Source of the DNA: DTU089 sp964421815 | GTDB lineage: Bacteria > Bacillota > Clostridia > Oscillospirales > Acutalibacteraceae | DNA: 64,000 bases | Direction: 5' to 3' | Assembly: GCA_964421815.1 (NCBI GenBank) | Contig: CAYQYT010000004.1 | Location: 90,589-154,588 of the forward strand | Part shown: one piece after another, positions 7,626 to 15,934 of the stretch | Layout: each line of letters opens with the position of its first letter | Numbering within the stretch: the first letter of the stretch is position 1 | Notes under the pieces: model-generated | What the model was told of the DNA's origin: nothing | Database searches by the model: none | The model's input: only the letters and a program-made list of their open reading frames with translations | Made by a program: the position numbers and the translations under genes

Positions 7626-9287
7626 TCAGTTTTTTCGGGGCTCGTCCGTCACAAAATTATCCACCCTGTCCGCAATAACCCACTTGCTGTTTTTGGGGTT
7701 TCCTGCGTAGGTGTTTCCACGCATAACAATATCCGAACTGCAGGAAACATTCACCGCGTGATTGTCATTGAGAACGAACAAATTGTTTTCAATTAAAATA
7801 TTTCTGTGAACGGGGCCGTTGTATTTTTTAACCTCGGGCTTTATGAGAATCACATCACCCTCACAGTTCATAAAAGCATTTCCGCGGATTACCGCGTCAC
7901 AAACGCAGCCGCTTTCATACCAACTGCACGCGTCGTCGGAAATCAGCACACCGCTCATACCCGTGTTTAAGAATTTATTGTTTTCAATGCGAATTTTTCC
8001 GCGAGTTGTGGCAAGAACGCCCCTTGTAACAACACGGTTAATTGTGTTACCGCTGAATTCGAAGTCGGGATTGGCGGAGACATTTTCAATAACACCGCCC
8101 ACACCCAATGGTGCCTCGTATGTGGCAGTTATAATATCGTAATAGTAGTTGTCACGGAGTTTCGCTTTAAGGACCTTTGTTCTGCCGACTTCAACGAGTG
8201 TTTTCGGGTCAATAAAGGCTATGACATCCCCCTCCCTTATACATTCAAAGCCGTAACTTTGGGGGTGGGGAAATTTAACCGTCAGTTTGTCATTGTTACA
8301 TTCGACAATTTTAAAGTGGAATCCGTGAACGTTGCAAGCATCGTCCCCCGCAGAGTCAAAATTGCAATTTTTTACGGCGATTCTGCCCCTGCACATACTG
8401 AATTGCAAAAAATCCGCACGGGAACAAAATTCCACATCACTGTCCTTAGGGGGAGAGAAATCAAGATTTTCAAGAGTTATTCCCTCAGAATCCTGTGCAA
8501 CAAGTGCCAGGGCGGGATTATAATGCTGTTTAACATTTTCAAGGGTTATTTTTTTTGATGAATTTATGAATATTCCCACCTGATCGCGTATGCATGGAAA
8601 GGCATAGAACACCTGCCCCTCAACAAAATTTTTCGGAAGTAAATATCTTACATTAAAGGTTCTGTCAGATACCCTGCGGATGTTTGATGCTCCGTGTAAG
8701 GGGTGGGACGGACTGCGATTAAAGTGGAAATAGTTTTCGGGCTTTGCGGTGGGGAACCATAAACAGTTGTTTTTGAACTCCGTAAAGTTCATTTTGTAAT
8801 CCGTTCCGTACCAGAAAAGTTCGCCGTTTTCCTCAGTAAAATCGCTTGATTTGTCAATTTCATAGGTAACATAAAAAGGAGAGGCTTTTACAACAGTCAA
8901 TTTATGCACATTGGGTTTAACGGTTACTATGGTCAGATTTTTAAGGACTATGTTTTCACAGTTGCTAATAAAAACATTCGTCATATTTCCGTCAATTATG
9001 AATACGGAATCATTGCAGTCTATTTCCATATTTTTTACGTTTTCAATGGCAAATCCGATTTTTCTTACATTGGGCTTTTCGCCCTCCCGATACTCGTCCT
9101 CAGCAATGGTATTTGATATAAAAAGTTCTCTTTCTTCAGCATTTTTGCTCAAAAAAACATACTTACCCTTGGGCAGAGTAAGATTTTTGTTCACAGCGGT
9201 CTGGGCGGATGTATTAAAAAGATTCCTGAATGCCACGGTGGCTTCCGTGTCCGGCTTAACGCTGAAGGATTCGGGATAGATAACCAT
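7626..9287 (-). CDS. Right-handed beta-helix glycosidase, GH110-like (alpha-1,3-galactosidase)
   Basis: This 553-residue protein has no signal peptide. It shows beta-helix rungs (repeated IENN.F, ITLENV, IVLKNLTIV patterns) and a central stretch like the GH110 catalytic region: an aspartate-rich SRADFLQFSMCRGRIAVKNC followed by NFDSAGDDACNVHG. GH110 enzymes remove terminal alpha-1,3-linked galactose from blood-group B or linear alpha-Gal glycans by inversion. Being cytoplasmic, it would act on imported oligosaccharides. A generic beta-helix family is the alternative. Nearby Gfo/Idh/MocA and GH35 genes fit a glycan-degradation zone. Confidence 0.7.
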   Translation of the reverse strand: MVIYPESFSVKPDTEATVAFRNLFNTSAQTAVNKNLTLPKGKYVFLSKNAEERELFISNTIAEDEYREGEKPNVRKIGFAIENVKNMEIDCNDSVFIIDGNMTNVFISNCENIVLKNLTIVTVKPNVHKLTVVKASPFYVTYEIDKSSDFTEENGELFWYGTDYKMNFTEFKNNCLWFPTAKPENYFHFNRSPSHPLHGASNIRRVSDRTFNVRYLLPKNFVEGQVFYAFPCIRDQVGIFINSSKKITLENVKQHYNPALALVAQDSEGITLENLDFSPPKDSDVEFCSRADFLQFSMCRGRIAVKNCNFDSAGDDACNVHGFHFKIVECNNDKLTVKFPHPQSYGFECIREGDVIAFIDPKTLVEVGRTKVLKAKLRDNYYYDIITATYEAPLGVGGVIENVSANPDFEFSGNTINRVVTRGVLATTRGKIRIENNKFLNTGMSGVLISDDACSWYESGCVCDAVIRGNAFMNCEGDVILIKPEVKKYNGPVHRNILIENNLFVLNDNHAVNVSCSSDIVMRGNTYAGNPKNSKWVIADRVDNFVTDEPRKN

Positions 9288-9390
9288 AAAAACACCTCAA
9301 ATATCTACTGTATTCATAATACAATAGCCTGCCCGAAAAAGCAATAATATAAATATTACATTTTTATAAAATTCTTTCATAATAAATGCA

Positions 9391-9431
9391 CAAGAAAAGA
9401 CCACCGCACTTTGGGCGATGGTCTTTTCTTG
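9391..9431. terminator. Strong hairpin terminator, possibly of a small minus-strand transcript
   Basis: A 12-bp stem (AAGAAAAGACCA / TGGTCTTTTCTT) lies in the 433-bp gene-free stretch 9288-9720. On the minus strand it is preceded by about 90 bases holding GGGGGAG and a short ATG frame, so a small RNA or a tiny peptide could end here. The rest of the stretch is A+T-rich and probably holds the promoter of the dehydrogenase gene. Confidence 0.55.
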
Positions 9432-9720
9432 AACGAGAAGTTTCTTACTTCCTGCGTATCGTATTGGCATATATATAGTAACTCCCCCTTGTTGTTTCGG
9501 TGTTGAGCAAATATGAACAAAATGTTAACATTTAAGCAAATTTCATAATTATTTTTATTATACATAATAATTTTAGGCAATTTAACCACAATGCACATTT
9601 ATATTTTGTGCAGATTTCGGAAGCAAAAAAATTAACAAAATGAATTTGAATTATTGAAAGAATCAGCAGAATATGTTAATCTTATATGGAAGAACCGCAA
9701 AAGCGGAACGGAGGTATATT

Positions 9721-10866
9721 ATGTCAAACATTCTTGACGCTTTTAAAGAAAAGCAAACAGAGAAAAAAGTCTATGACGGCAAGAAAATCAAGGTGGGAAT
9801 CATCGGTTGCGGTTGGATTGCCGAGGCTCATTTAAAAAGTTATTTAAAATGTGACGATGTTGAGGTGGTTGCCTTTGCGGACATCGTTCCCGGCAAGGCT
9901 GAAGCATTTGCAAAGCAGAACGGTGTTGAGGGTAACTACTATTTAAGCGACAAAGAACTTATCGACAACGAAAAGGACCTTGACGCAGTTTCAATTTGTA
10001 CATACAACCGTCAGCACGCTCCATGTGCAATTTATGCCCTTGAACATGGTGTCCATGTGCTTTTGGAAAAGCCCATGTGCGTAACTCTTGACGAAGCAGT
10101 TGAAATCTGCAAGGCGGAGAAAAAGAGCGGAAAGATTCTTTCCATCGGCTTCCAACCCCGTTTTGACGAGAATATGAAAATGGTTAAAAAGATTTGCGAG
10201 AGCGGTGTCCTCGGCAAAATCTACTACATTCAGACCGGTGGCGGCAGAAGAATGGGTATCCCCACTCCTTTCGGCACGTCATTTATTCAGGAAGATACCG
10301 CAGGATTGGGTGCTCTCGGTGACATCGGATGCTATTCACTTGATATGGTACTCAATGCAATCGGCTATCCCAAGCCCTTGACTGTTACAGGCTTTAAAGC
10401 GGGTATTTTCGGCAAAAAGCCCGAATATCTCCAGAAGCCCGAATATACCGAGGTGTTCGGTGTTGATGATTTTGCGGCGGCATATATTCGCCTTGAAAAC
10501 GATATTGTTCTTGACTTCCGCATAGCTTGGGCAATGCATTGCGACACTCCCGGTGACACAATCATTATGGGTACAGAGGGCGGTTTGAGAATTCCCTCAA
10601 CAGAGTGTTGGAACGGCTCAATCGGCGGCCCCATGACCATTTACCACAACATTGCAGGGGAATGTGTTGAAACGGTTATACCCGAGTGCGAAAACAAGGA
10701 AGATAACTTCGATAAAAAGATTCGTTCCTTTATTGATGCCATTGAGTTCAATCTTCCCTCCCCCGTTCCCACAAGCCAGATTATTTACAACCAGGCAATC
10801 ATCGACGGTATCGCCCGTTCTTCAGAGTTGGGCAGAGAGGTAACAATCGAAATCCCCGAATATTGA
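9721..10866 (+). CDS. Gfo/Idh/MocA-family oxidoreductase
   Basis: The 381-residue protein has an N-terminal Rossmann domain (VGIIGCGWIAEAHLKSY near residues 23-39), the EKPMCVTLDEA motif with the conserved lysine (LLEKP), and a C-terminal alpha/beta domain with GDIGCYSLDMVLNAIG. These are family hallmarks of NAD(P)-dependent sugar or inositol dehydrogenases. I chose ATG 9721 because ACGGAGG lies just upstream; the frame is open to 9673. It appears monocistronic. The substrate is unknown, but the glycosidase neighbours suggest a sugar. Confidence 0.85.
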   Translation: MSNILDAFKEKQTEKKVYDGKKIKVGIIGCGWIAEAHLKSYLKCDDVEVVAFADIVPGKAEAFAKQNGVEGNYYLSDKELIDNEKDLDAVSICTYNRQHAPCAIYALEHGVHVLLEKPMCVTLDEAVEICKAEKKSGKILSIGFQPRFDENMKMVKKICESGVLGKIYYIQTGGGRRMGIPTPFGTSFIQEDTAGLGALGDIGCYSLDMVLNAIGYPKPLTVTGFKAGIFGKKPEYLQKPEYTEVFGVDDFAAAYIRLENDIVLDFRIAWAMHCDTPGDTIIMGTEGGLRIPSTECWNGSIGGPMTIYHNIAGECVETVIPECENKEDNFDKKIRSFIDAIEFNLPSPVPTSQIIYNQAIIDGIARSSELGREVTIEIPEY

Positions 10867-10989
10867 TACAAAGGGGTTGTTAAAAATGTGTAGATCGCAT
10901 AAAACACTTTAATATATTGGGTCTATATTTCCTCCGAACAACTTAACTGTTATTAAGAGTAATAAAGCCCGAAAAACAAATAAAGAATA

Positions 10990-11100
10990 TTGTTTTATGC
11001 TATGAACAAACTTCGCCGCTCGCCGTATTTTTATACGGCTTCGGGTAACCGCCGACAAAGTTCTCTTTGTCGGCGCTCAGTTTGTCCATTCTACGCATTT
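10990..11100. repeat. Structured intergenic multi-hairpin element
   Basis: Two perfect hairpins (CCGTA..TACGG and CGCCGACAAAG..CTTTGTCGGCG) are nested between an outer ACAAAC / GTTTGT pair, giving a cruciform-like layout. It fills the gene-free stretch 10867-11187 together with the terminator that follows. It looks like a REP-type or structured RNA element; I found no second full copy in the window. Confidence 0.5.
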
Positions 11101-11120
11101 TTTCCTAACCCCTTAAAAAA

Positions 11121-11168
11121 CACAGAGGCTGTAAAAAACTTTCGTTTTTTACAGCCTCATTTTTTGTG
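11121..11168. terminator. Convergent intrinsic terminator
   Basis: GAGGCTGTAAAAAAC and GTTTTTTACAGCCTC pair around TTTC, then T-rich sequence follows. It lies just downstream of the LCP gene on the minus strand and may also stop read-through from the left. The terminator at 38223-38263 has nearly the same design. Confidence 0.8.
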
Positions 11169-11187
11169 TTCACATTTTTATGCCAAA

Positions 11188-12303
11188 TCAGTTCATATCA
11201 AGGGGGGATATTCTACCCTCTTCAAGAGTGATATTTGACTCCCCGTATATTTCCTTTTGAAGGGTTTGTGCGGCAAGGGGGTAATCCACCGCCCAGTACC
11301 AAACATCCCCGGAATGAGCCTTTCTGGAATTTTCGTCGGGCATTACAATCTGCTTAACATCGAATTTTGCCCAACCGCCCACAACGGCTTTTGTAGCAAG
11401 GGAAATAATCTCCGATTCCTCATAGCTTGTTTCAAGATAGGGCAAAAATGTTTTGATATAATCGGGAATTTTCGAAGTTTGAACGGTTGCCGCTTTTTGA
11501 AGAAGACCAATCAAAACCTGACGCTGTCTTCTTGTACGGCTCACATCACCGTCGGAGTCGCAATGCCTGCTGCGGCAGAATGCGAGTGCCTCGTCACCCT
11601 TTAAAGTAACCGCGTCACCTGCGGAAATACTGAATCCGTAACCCTTGTTTATATAATCGGCTTCATATTGCTGAACGGGAACGGTAACCCCACCCAGTTC
11701 GTCAATAACCGCTTTAAAGAAAGCGAAGTTTATCATTGCGTAGCCGTCAATTCTTATTTTAAAATGATTTTGTATGGTGTTAACAAGGTTGTCAATTCCG
11801 TAGAAAGGAAATGCGGAGTTGATTTTATTAAAACTTCCCACTCCATCGGGTGATTCCAGATAAGCAAAACTGTCACGCATTACGGAAGTCAAGGTGATTG
11901 TTCCCAATTTTTGATTTATGGAAACAATAATCATTGAGTCGGAAAGACCGGAAATGGTATTCTTGTTTCGGGTATCCACACCCACGCAAAGAACATTTAT
12001 AACATCCTTGCTGTACATAACATCTCCGCCGTTGGTTGCCCATTGGCGAAGTGCTTCCTTGAACTGAGTAGCATCGCCCTCAAAAATCTTATCAAACTCG
12101 GGATCATCCTCCAATGCCGTGGGTTGTGTTTCATCATCAAAATCGTACGTAAGAGTATCTTCCACCTGAGGCGTAGCATTTTTAAGACTCTGATAATAAT
12201 TGAATCCCACCGCAAAAAGACCGATGCACAGAACAAGCAAAAAGCAAAGCAATGTAATCAATACTTTTTTGCTCTTTTTACGTTTTTTATTCTTTTTCGA
12301 CAT
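11188..12303 (-). CDS. LytR-CpsA-Psr (LCP) family protein
   Basis: The 371-residue protein has a very basic N-terminus (MSKKNKKRKKSKK), one transmembrane helix (about 14-38) and an extracellular LCP domain: NVLCVGVDTRNKN, SDSMIIVSINQKLGTITLTSVMRDS, then GVTVPV and the CRSRHCDSDGDVSRTRRQRQVL block holding the arginines that bind lipid pyrophosphate. LCP enzymes attach glycopolymers to peptidoglycan. ATG 12303 has AGGTGAT upstream. It is the last gene of the prepilin-PqqD-kinase operon, with 38 bases between it and the kinase-like gene. Confidence 0.85.
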   Translation of the reverse strand: MSKKNKKRKKSKKVLITLLCFLLVLCIGLFAVGFNYYQSLKNATPQVEDTLTYDFDDETQPTALEDDPEFDKIFEGDATQFKEALRQWATNGGDVMYSKDVINVLCVGVDTRNKNTISGLSDSMIIVSINQKLGTITLTSVMRDSFAYLESPDGVGSFNKINSAFPFYGIDNLVNTIQNHFKIRIDGYAMINFAFFKAVIDELGGVTVPVQQYEADYINKGYGFSISAGDAVTLKGDEALAFCRSRHCDSDGDVSRTRRQRQVLIGLLQKAATVQTSKIPDYIKTFLPYLETSYEESEIISLATKAVVGGWAKFDVKQIVMPDENSRKAHSGDVWYWAVDYPLAAQTLQKEIYGESNITLEEGRISPLDMN

Positions 12304-12341
12304 TTTTATCACCTGAATACACTATATATTGCATTGTGCAA

Positions 12342-13043
12342 TTAAGGTTGGACCGCGTTCATTCCGAGGTATGCTGTTTTGACCGCATCTTCGGACATAT
12401 CACAGTACAATTCATAAATGGGGATATCGGTTAGAACATTGTTCAAAACAACCAGCATATCTTCCATAAGATTTTTATCGCGTGGTCTTACAGTTTGCTC
12501 CATAAACAACTTCAAAGCCTTTATTCCCGAAATTCTGTTTATATTGTTTTCTCCTCTTGAAAGGAAGGCAATACCTGCAATCGGAACACCTGTGTTGACG
12601 CTTTCATCCGTTTTCCCGCTCCAAGGAGTACCGTAAGCATAATAAACTCCGTCAATACACCTTATTGCAGGCTTATCGTCATTTATAATTCGGGAACCCG
12701 GCATATACTTTAGCCATAAATGTGTATGGGTGGATTTTCCCGTACCGGAACGGGCAGAAAACAAATATGCCTTTCCCTCATACTCAACACAGGATGCATG
12801 AAGCATTATTCCTCCGAACCGAGTGAGCTGTTCATAGAAGTAACCGCCGCTCCAAAGACATTCACATTCCCCCAAAGTCATTTGCGGATTCTCATTGGAA
12901 CGGTCCTTATAAAACTGTTGGGAAACATCAATGGTAATATCGGTTTTTTCATTTTCGTTGCAATAATACTGTCCAAGCCGCGAAACAAGAAAATCGCTTT
13001 GGACATCCATCTCTACAACCAAATCTGCTACTTTAATTTTCAA
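12342..13043 (-). CDS. HprK-like P-loop protein (PqqD-associated)
   Basis: The 233-residue protein has a Walker A motif, SARSGTGKSTHTHLW, after a GGIMLHASCVEYEGKAYLF strand, and a downstream INDDKPAI acidic motif, all as in HPr kinase/phosphorylase-like proteins. It is much shorter than true HprK (one is at 33463-34425) and lacks its N-terminal domain. Such proteins occur next to PqqD in RiPP (for example lasso-peptide) clusters. Here PqqD starts just upstream with a 4-base gap, but no maturase or leader peptidase is seen. It probably phosphorylates a protein or peptide, but the substrate is unknown. Confidence 0.75.
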   Translation of the reverse strand: MKIKVADLVVEMDVQSDFLVSRLGQYYCNENEKTDITIDVSQQFYKDRSNENPQMTLGECECLWSGGYFYEQLTRFGGIMLHASCVEYEGKAYLFSARSGTGKSTHTHLWLKYMPGSRIINDDKPAIRCIDGVYYAYGTPWSGKTDESVNTGVPIAGIAFLSRGENNINRISGIKALKLFMEQTVRPRDKNLMEDMLVVLNNVLTDIPIYELYCDMSEDAVKTAYLGMNAVQP

Positions 13044-13047
13044 AATT

Positions 13048-13311
13048 TCACTCCAAAATTCCGTGATTTTTCAATTTTTCAAGGAATGCATCCAAATCCG
13101 CTCTTATAACAGAATCATCCGCATCATACTCTGCCTTGATTTCGGCAACGATTTTTTCATAATCCTTTCCGTCTTCGAGGGCTTTCCATATAACTTCCGC
13201 CGGGCCGTTTAGGGTAATCATTCCCCTTATTTTGTTAACGGCTTCCCCCACGGGAACTACAACCGGCATACCGGCAATTTCTTTCAAAATATAATTTTCG
13301 TTTAATTTCAT
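13048..13311 (-). CDS. PqqD family protein
   Basis: This 87-residue protein has the PqqD winged-helix signature: LKEIAGMPVVVPVGEAVNKIRGMITLNGPAEVIWKALE, then the VIRADLDAFLEKLKNHGIL ending. PqqD proteins (RiPP recognition elements) bind leader peptides and pass them to modifying enzymes. The gene lies 30 bases after the prepilin-like gene and 4 bases before the HprK-like gene. No radical SAM or cyclase enzyme is visible nearby, so the ligand may be the pilin-like protein itself or something encoded elsewhere. Confidence 0.85.
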   Translation of the reverse strand: MKLNENYILKEIAGMPVVVPVGEAVNKIRGMITLNGPAEVIWKALEDGKDYEKIVAEIKAEYDADDSVIRADLDAFLEKLKNHGILE

Positions 13312-13341
13312 AAAACACTCCGTAAAACAAGTTATTCGTAT

Positions 13342-13986
13342 TTATTTATTACATTCCGGACAAGTGCAAAATACCGAACCGTCTCCGAATATAACATAAT
13401 GGTATTTGGGAGAATCCGGATCATCGAATGGGCAAATAGGCAGTTCTGAATTGCTTAAGTATTTGTAAAGCAACGCATTTTCCAATGATTTCTTTTTTAA
13501 GTAACGGTGATTTTTAGGAGTGGCACCTACCTTGTATGATTCAAAGGATCCGTCGGCCCAATAGCCGCCGCGTATTTTTCCCAAGGTCAATGTTTTATTA
13601 AAAATGGTGCAATATTTATAGTCATACTTTGAGTCGATATTGAGTTTTGTTCTGGTATGATCATTGTTTTCGATACCACTTCCGGGATCATACTGTATTT
13701 TATCAGGACCGTCACCCCAACCGGCAATATCTATTTCTTCTTTTACAACTACTCCGTCCTTTTCATATACTTCCTGCCTTGCACCGTTATCAATCATACC
13801 GTACATAGCCTGTTTAACCACAGTTTCCATAACAATGCACTGATTTTGGCAATCTTTTCTTTTTTGATTATTCAAACCTGATATAAACAGCGGTACTGCC
13901 AAAGCAGTCAAAATCCCGAGAATGGTAACAACCGCCATGAGCTCAACAAAAGTGAATCCTTTTTTAGAACAAAAAAATTTAAACAT
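13342..13986 (-). CDS. Type IV prepilin-like / type II secretion pseudopilin
   Basis: The 214-residue protein begins with a short positively charged leader and the prepilin cleavage motif KKGFTFVELMAV (cleavage after Gly, with Glu at +5), followed by a 20-residue hydrophobic helix. The C-terminal domain is Cys-rich (ICPFDDPD, VFCTCPECNK). GAGGTGA precedes the ATG. No prepilin peptidase, ATPase or other pilus gene is in this window, so assembly would depend on genes elsewhere. It is the first gene of the operon with PqqD, the HprK-like protein and LCP. Confidence 0.8.
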   Translation of the reverse strand: MFKFFCSKKGFTFVELMAVVTILGILTALAVPLFISGLNNQKRKDCQNQCIVMETVVKQAMYGMIDNGARQEVYEKDGVVVKEEIDIAGWGDGPDKIQYDPGSGIENNDHTRTKLNIDSKYDYKYCTIFNKTLTLGKIRGGYWADGSFESYKVGATPKNHRYLKKKSLENALLYKYLSNSELPICPFDDPDSPKYHYVIFGDGSVFCTCPECNK

Positions 13987-14051
13987 TATAATTCACCTCA
14001 CAAAATCTCAATTTAATATTACCATAAGGCCTCTCGAAAAGCAACAGGAAA

Positions 14052-15806
14052 TTATTTTAAAAGAGCCTTATCCGTTAATTTAATCTCATTTTTCTTGCAC
14101 CCCTCAAGTTCAAAAACAACAATTTCATTTTCCTCTTTGAGAATGGGTGCGGGAAGATACAGGGTGTATTGGGGACCCCTCTTTAAAAATCTTCCTAAAT
14201 TAAAACCGTTCACATAGACTACCGCATTGGTAAAACCACGCATATCAACAAAGGTATCCGCTTTTTCCTCCGCCTTGAAAGTACCTTTCATAAAGCAGGG
14301 GAAATCCCTGTGGCTTTTCTTGTACGTAATATCGGGGGCTTTGTCAAGTTCCATACAGTAAACGTCCCAGTCAACAATCGCCTGACCGCCCAAATAAACT
14401 TCCTCAAGACCTTTTCTGTCATAAAGTCGTCTTCCGTAGTTGACTCTGCCCAATGCCTGAACAAGAATATCGACCTTGATTTCACCGTTGAATGCCTTTA
14501 CGGGCACGGAGAAACTTTCATCAAAAAGTGCTTTACCCTTCAGTTTTGTTCTGTCATAAATATGTTTGAGTTCCCCGTTTATGTAGATATAGGCAATATC
14601 GTGAACACCGAAAGCGTTAAGTTCCGTGTCGTCATAAAATCCTTTGAGGGTTGTACTGTAAAGAATAAAACCGCTGTTCTGTCCGTAATGCTCCATATAT
14701 TCGGGGCTTACGGATTTCTTGTGGGTCGAAATTTTCTTATAAACATCCTTTAAATCCGCAAATTCCGTTAAAAGAACCTTGCCGTATGCCTTTGTTTTCG
14801 AATCCTCGGGAAGCGGGGGAAGTTCTTTCCCCAATTTCTTTTCCATTCTGTCGCGGAGTATAAAATATTTCTCCGTGTATGCACCGTTTTCCGTCAGGGG
14901 TGCGCCGTAATCGTAACTTGTGGTGGTGGGGCAGTAGCAATCGTAGTAATTGGCACCGGACGAAAAACCGAAATTCGTTCCCCCGTGGAACATATACAAA
15001 TTGAAATTTGCATCCTCTTTAAAGAATCCGTCAAGGCTTTTGCCCAGAGTTTCCTCGGGATCGTCCCTGTGGTGATTTGTGCCCCATCTGTCAAACCAAC
15101 CGCACCAATGCTCCCCGCACATGAGTGGTTTGTCGGGTTGGAGAAGTTTCAAATCGTCAAAACGACTTTCGTTATATGTGCCGAAGTTTGCAACCATTAA
15201 CTCCTCGGGAATACCGCCGCCGGAGAAGAAATATTTTGTTTCTCCGTCGGAGGTGAAAAGTTGTATATCAATACCAAGTTCCCTGATTAAATCACGGAGC
15301 CAATACATGTATTTCTTATCTCTGCCGAATGAGCCGTACTCGTTTTCCACCTGCATTGCAATAAGACTTCCGCCCTTTGAAAGTTGATAGGGAACAAGTT
15401 TCGGAATAAGGACCCTGTAAAAATCCTCAACCGCCTTAATATAGGTCTTGTCCCAACAACGCAAGCGGATATTTTTGTCTTTGAGAAGCCAGGCGGGAAG
15501 TCCGCCGAAATCCCATTCCGCACAAATATACGGACCCGGGCGGACTATAACATAAAGACCCAAATCCTGTGCGGTTTTAATGAATTTCTCAATATTGAAC
15601 ATACCATCAAAATTGAACTGATTTTTCCGCGGTTCGTGATAATTCCAAGGCACGTATGTTTCAACGGTGTTAAGCCCCGCCGCTTTCAATTTCAGAAGTC
15701 TGTCAAGCCAATATTCCTCGGGAATTCTGAAATAGTGCATTGCACCGGAATAAATATGAAATTCCTCGCCGTTAAGGTAGAATTTTTTATTTTTGATTTC
15801 CAACAT
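14052..15806 (-). CDS. GH35 beta-galactosidase
   Basis: The 584-residue enzyme starts GEEFHIYSGAMHYFRIPEEYW, a GH35 hallmark, and continues with ETYVPWNYHEP and the RPGPYICAEWDFGGLPAWL loop. The acid/base Glu156 lies in MQVENEYGSFG and the probable nucleophile Glu232 in MCGEHWCGWFDRWG. Jelly-roll domains fill the C-terminus, ending near VYVNGFNLGRFL. It has no signal peptide, so it acts in the cytoplasm on imported beta-galactosides, probably with transport by genes elsewhere. I chose ATG 15806 with AAGGAGA upstream; the frame is open to 15833. Confidence 0.9.
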   Translation of the reverse strand: MLEIKNKKFYLNGEEFHIYSGAMHYFRIPEEYWLDRLLKLKAAGLNTVETYVPWNYHEPRKNQFNFDGMFNIEKFIKTAQDLGLYVIVRPGPYICAEWDFGGLPAWLLKDKNIRLRCWDKTYIKAVEDFYRVLIPKLVPYQLSKGGSLIAMQVENEYGSFGRDKKYMYWLRDLIRELGIDIQLFTSDGETKYFFSGGGIPEELMVANFGTYNESRFDDLKLLQPDKPLMCGEHWCGWFDRWGTNHHRDDPEETLGKSLDGFFKEDANFNLYMFHGGTNFGFSSGANYYDCYCPTTTSYDYGAPLTENGAYTEKYFILRDRMEKKLGKELPPLPEDSKTKAYGKVLLTEFADLKDVYKKISTHKKSVSPEYMEHYGQNSGFILYSTTLKGFYDDTELNAFGVHDIAYIYINGELKHIYDRTKLKGKALFDESFSVPVKAFNGEIKVDILVQALGRVNYGRRLYDRKGLEEVYLGGQAIVDWDVYCMELDKAPDITYKKSHRDFPCFMKGTFKAEEKADTFVDMRGFTNAVVYVNGFNLGRFLKRGPQYTLYLPAPILKEENEIVVFELEGCKKNEIKLTDKALLK

Positions 15807-15879
15807 AGTATCTTCTCCTTGATATACATACATATATATCTAATTATAATAACAAATCTCCCCAAACACAAACTAAAAA

Positions 15880-15918
15880 TAAAAAACGGCAACTCCACCA
15901 AAGGAATTGCCGTCATTT
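15880..15918 (-). terminator. Terminator of the CARDB-protein / FtsX operon
   Basis: ACGGCAACTCC pairs with GGAATTGCCGT (one mismatch); on the minus strand the stem is followed by a T-run. It ends the operon that runs from the ABC ATPase through the surface protein at 15935. Confidence 0.75.
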
Positions 15919-15934
15919 TGTGTTATATGCCTAA

